This document shows positions 61,801 to 64,000 of a DNA stretch of 64,000 nt, in pieces. The position numbers were made by a program, and so were the translations under genes. The stretch is taken from assembly GCF_020085105.1 (NCBI RefSeq), contig NC_058063.1, positions 17,268,262 to 17,332,261 on the forward strand, in the 5' to 3' direction. Under the pieces are notes generated by a model. The model saw nothing but the letters and a program-made list of their open reading frames with translations. It did not search any database and was not told the origin of the DNA. The DNA comes from Siniperca chuatsi. Its lineage: Eukaryota > Chordata > Actinopteri > Centrarchiformes > Sinipercidae. Each line of letters begins with the position of its first letter. Position 1 is the first letter of the stretch.

Positions 61801-62272
61801 GCTGAAAACATCTTTTTTTGCACAGTTTGTTATGAATGTCCCAAATCTTGTTTTGTCTAATTACAACACTCCTGTAGGATGAGAAAGACAGATTCCAGGT
61901 TTTCCGTGACTGCAAAAATCCTGGTAAGAGTTTCCTCCGTTTTCCTCTCACCTGTTTCTGCTCCTCCCCCAGGCTGTCCCACATGGAGGCCACTATCTTA
62001 GAAACTTCTCCAAATGTAGCGTTGGGATTTTGTCCCTTAATAGCTGCCTGTGTGTCCCTGAAGAACAAAGCGTAGGCGGACACAGGTTTCTGGGGCTCAT
62101 TGGGGTCTTTCTTCTTCTTCCCCTTCTTCCCTCCTCCCACTCCTCCTTTCCGTCCAACAGCTGGAGAGACGCTGGAGGCGGGGGCAGAGAGCGGGGAGTC
62201 GGACAGAGAGGGATCGAGAGAGATGACTCCGGGAGAGACCGCCAGGGAGACCGGAGATTCAACCAGGACGCT
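58848..62272 (-). CDS. tox4: TOX4 HMG-box protein, 3' exons (5' partial)
   Basis: Five coding exons, 415 codons plus stop, in frame: 62272-61952, 61671-61591, 60241-59609, 59400-59246 and 58905-58848. The first holds a Ser/Pro-rich segment, a basic linker ([18 protein letters not shown]) and most of the HMG box ([28 protein letters not shown]). The second finishes the box ([20 protein letters not shown]). The third is long and Pro/Gln/Thr-rich ([19 protein letters not shown]). The last two carry the conserved C-terminal Cys motif ([21 protein letters not shown]) and end TTVT then TAA. TOX4 binds DNA and is a subunit of the PNUTS-TOX4-WDR82-PP1 phosphatase complex in the nucleus. The acidic N-terminal exons are not in the 1.7 kb to the right and must lie beyond the window. 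SUPT16H is its neighbour here and in mammals. Confidence 0.95.
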
Positions 62273-62788
62273 CTGATTAGAGGGGAAGACGCGTGTTAGA
62301 ATAAATAATAAACAGTATTTCTAAATACTGTTCTTTCTCTTTCTATCCTGCTTACATGATGAAGTATTGAGAAAAATCTCCTGCTTCTTAAACTAAATAA
62401 ACTTTTTTTTGTTTTTAAACCCAGACGTATCTGAAAAATGCACTGTAACAAAGTTGAAAACTTGGCTTTTTAGCAAATGAAAAGTTCTCTTGGAGATACA
62501 TGTTTTTCACAGGACAGTAATGGTACACTAAGGTGTAAATTCTTATTTAATCTTAACATATATTGCTGAGCATGCATGCTCTTTTTAAAGCACAAAAGCA
62601 CTACATAACACATACATTTATTTCGTACGTTTCTTTCCCATGTTGGTGTTATGTCCAGCAATTTGAAATATAAACCAAAAAGATAACAGTATTTTGTCAA
62701 TCCTTTTGTGATATTTCTTACTTCTGTACAAATGTACACCATGTAAGTCATGCCAAATTAGCTAGGAGCAGTTCCTGTTTGCACCGTA

Positions 62789-63650
62789 ACTAGGGCTGCT
62801 TGAATGGCAAAAATAATAATCGCGATTATTTTGGTCAATATTGAGATCAGACCACGATTAATTAACACGATTACTCATTGACTTGGAAATATTGACTTTT
62901 AAAAAGAAATGTCTTTGTAACAGTGGATTTCTTGAAGTTGAAATATAATTCAACTGAAAAACAAATAAAAAATAAATGTATTATGTAGATTGCATCATGG
63001 GCTTCACCGTGTCCTTTTATTCAGTTTTCTCTGCGTAATACTTCGGAGTTTTCCCTAACTCATTCAGTATTGAACATGCTTGGCGACCAGCGACACACTA
63101 TCAGTTCTAGGCACGTTACGCACACACAGCCATCACTGTAGAGAGCTGATACATGCGCTGCATGCTGTCATATGCTTAGGCTCTCTTCTAATTTATTTGT
63201 ACAAGGTTTTGGGACTGCCACAGTGCGTAACGACCGTCCCTGCCTGCTCTCCCATCAGAAGTTCACTGTGTACGAGTGTGTGTGTGTGTGTGTGTACATG
63301 TGCTTGCTGTGCGTATTCGCGTGCCATGTAATATCTTCCTGTCTAACAGCTGAATTGGTTTTACCTTTCTTGTTGACCAAAGTCTCTCTTTCCGTCATCT
63401 TGGCTCGAGCTGAACTAAACGTGCCACAGTCTGGCTAAGAGCGAGTTTGGGCTTTTAGGGAGGGGCCAGAGCGCACCGCTGGAAAGGAAAGGGGTGCGCT
63501 GGATTTATAACACAAGACAAAACGAGAGCATCATTGCAAAACGGAAGGCGGCACACTAATCGTTTTATCTCGATTATTTTGTTTTCAAAATCGTTGAAAG
63601 CCAAAATTGTAATTGAAAATAAAATTAGATTAATTGCCAAGCCCTAACCA
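62789..63650. mobile_element. Non-autonomous hAT-like element
   Basis: About 860 bases bounded by TAGGGCTGCTTGA on the left and TTGCCAAGCCCTAA on the right, an inverted pair with AATCG-rich subterminal sequence (AATCGCGATTATTTT; TCGATTATTTTG). There is no transposase frame. I did not find a clear 8-base target duplication. The interior includes (GT)n at about 63276-63294. It lies in the TOX4 intron that leads to the missing 5' exons. Confidence 0.55.
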
Positions 63651-64000
63651 TGGATCTACAAATAACAACCAATGGATTACTTTTGATGCTGAAAAACACT
63701 GAAACAAGGTGACTATGAAGGAGAGATCTGAAGTTTTAAGGAGTTGCATTTTTTTTTTTTATGATTTCTAAGCAGATTTATGGATGTTTTGTACCATGTG
63801 TGTGCGTTACGACCCGGAGGAAAGGAGTGTGATTTTTATGGGTTAATGAACATGTTGCATGTTCCCTGAGACTTAAAGCAACTAAAAACTGTGTTTAAAA
63901 TCTCAGATATTTGTCTACAACATCAAATATTTGTGACTTAAGCATTAATCAAACATAAAGTTAGAAAACAAATATGAGTTTAACACTCAAAAACTACATC

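Overview
The window is nuclear DNA from a ray-finned fish, most likely a perch-like (percomorph) teleost. The evidence is intron-rich vertebrate genes with GT/AG splice sites, AT-rich intergenic DNA, long dinucleotide and tetranucleotide microsatellites, and many copies of short dispersed elements that I recognise as typical of percomorph genomes. Every gene I can support lies on the minus strand, so transcription runs from high to low coordinates. No CRISPR array, tRNA, rRNA or bacterial-type operon was seen.

Region 1 (about 1.4-37.4 kb) is a lectin gene array. From left to right it holds: a decayed C-type lectin (CTLD) pseudogene (1.4-2.2 kb); a complete 12-exon gene (6.4-16.1 kb) whose reading frame joins three F-type (fucolectin) domains to two CTLDs; a secreted two-CTLD gene with a short Thr-rich stalk (18.5-26.6 kb); a single-exon seven-transmembrane, GPCR-like gene (28.9-29.8 kb); and a two-CTLD gene with duplicated Ser/Thr stalk exons (33.3-37.4 kb) that carries an in-frame stop and a frame/phase conflict. 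All extracellular modules are bounded by phase-1 introns. The three lectin genes end in the same small C-terminal module, encoded by an 83 or 89 nt exon plus a short basic exon, and have no transmembrane helix.

Region 2 (about 40.3-62.3 kb, with TOX4 running off the right edge) is a conserved housekeeping block: SUPT16H (FACT subunit SPT16, 24 coding exons, complete, 1037 codons) and the 3' five coding exons of TOX4 (HMG-box protein, 5' end outside the window). These two genes are also close neighbours on human 14q11.2, so this is conserved synteny. The lectin array abuts it.

The most notable object is the F-type/C-type lectin chimera. Its splice phases and frame are continuous from a split signal peptide to the stop codon. 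Only its first F-type domain keeps the complete fucose-binding motif. Its first CTLD carries EPN, whereas neighbouring CTLDs carry QPD. It would be a secreted, multi-specificity glycan-binding protein, plausibly an innate immune recognition factor. That function is inferred from the families and was not observed.
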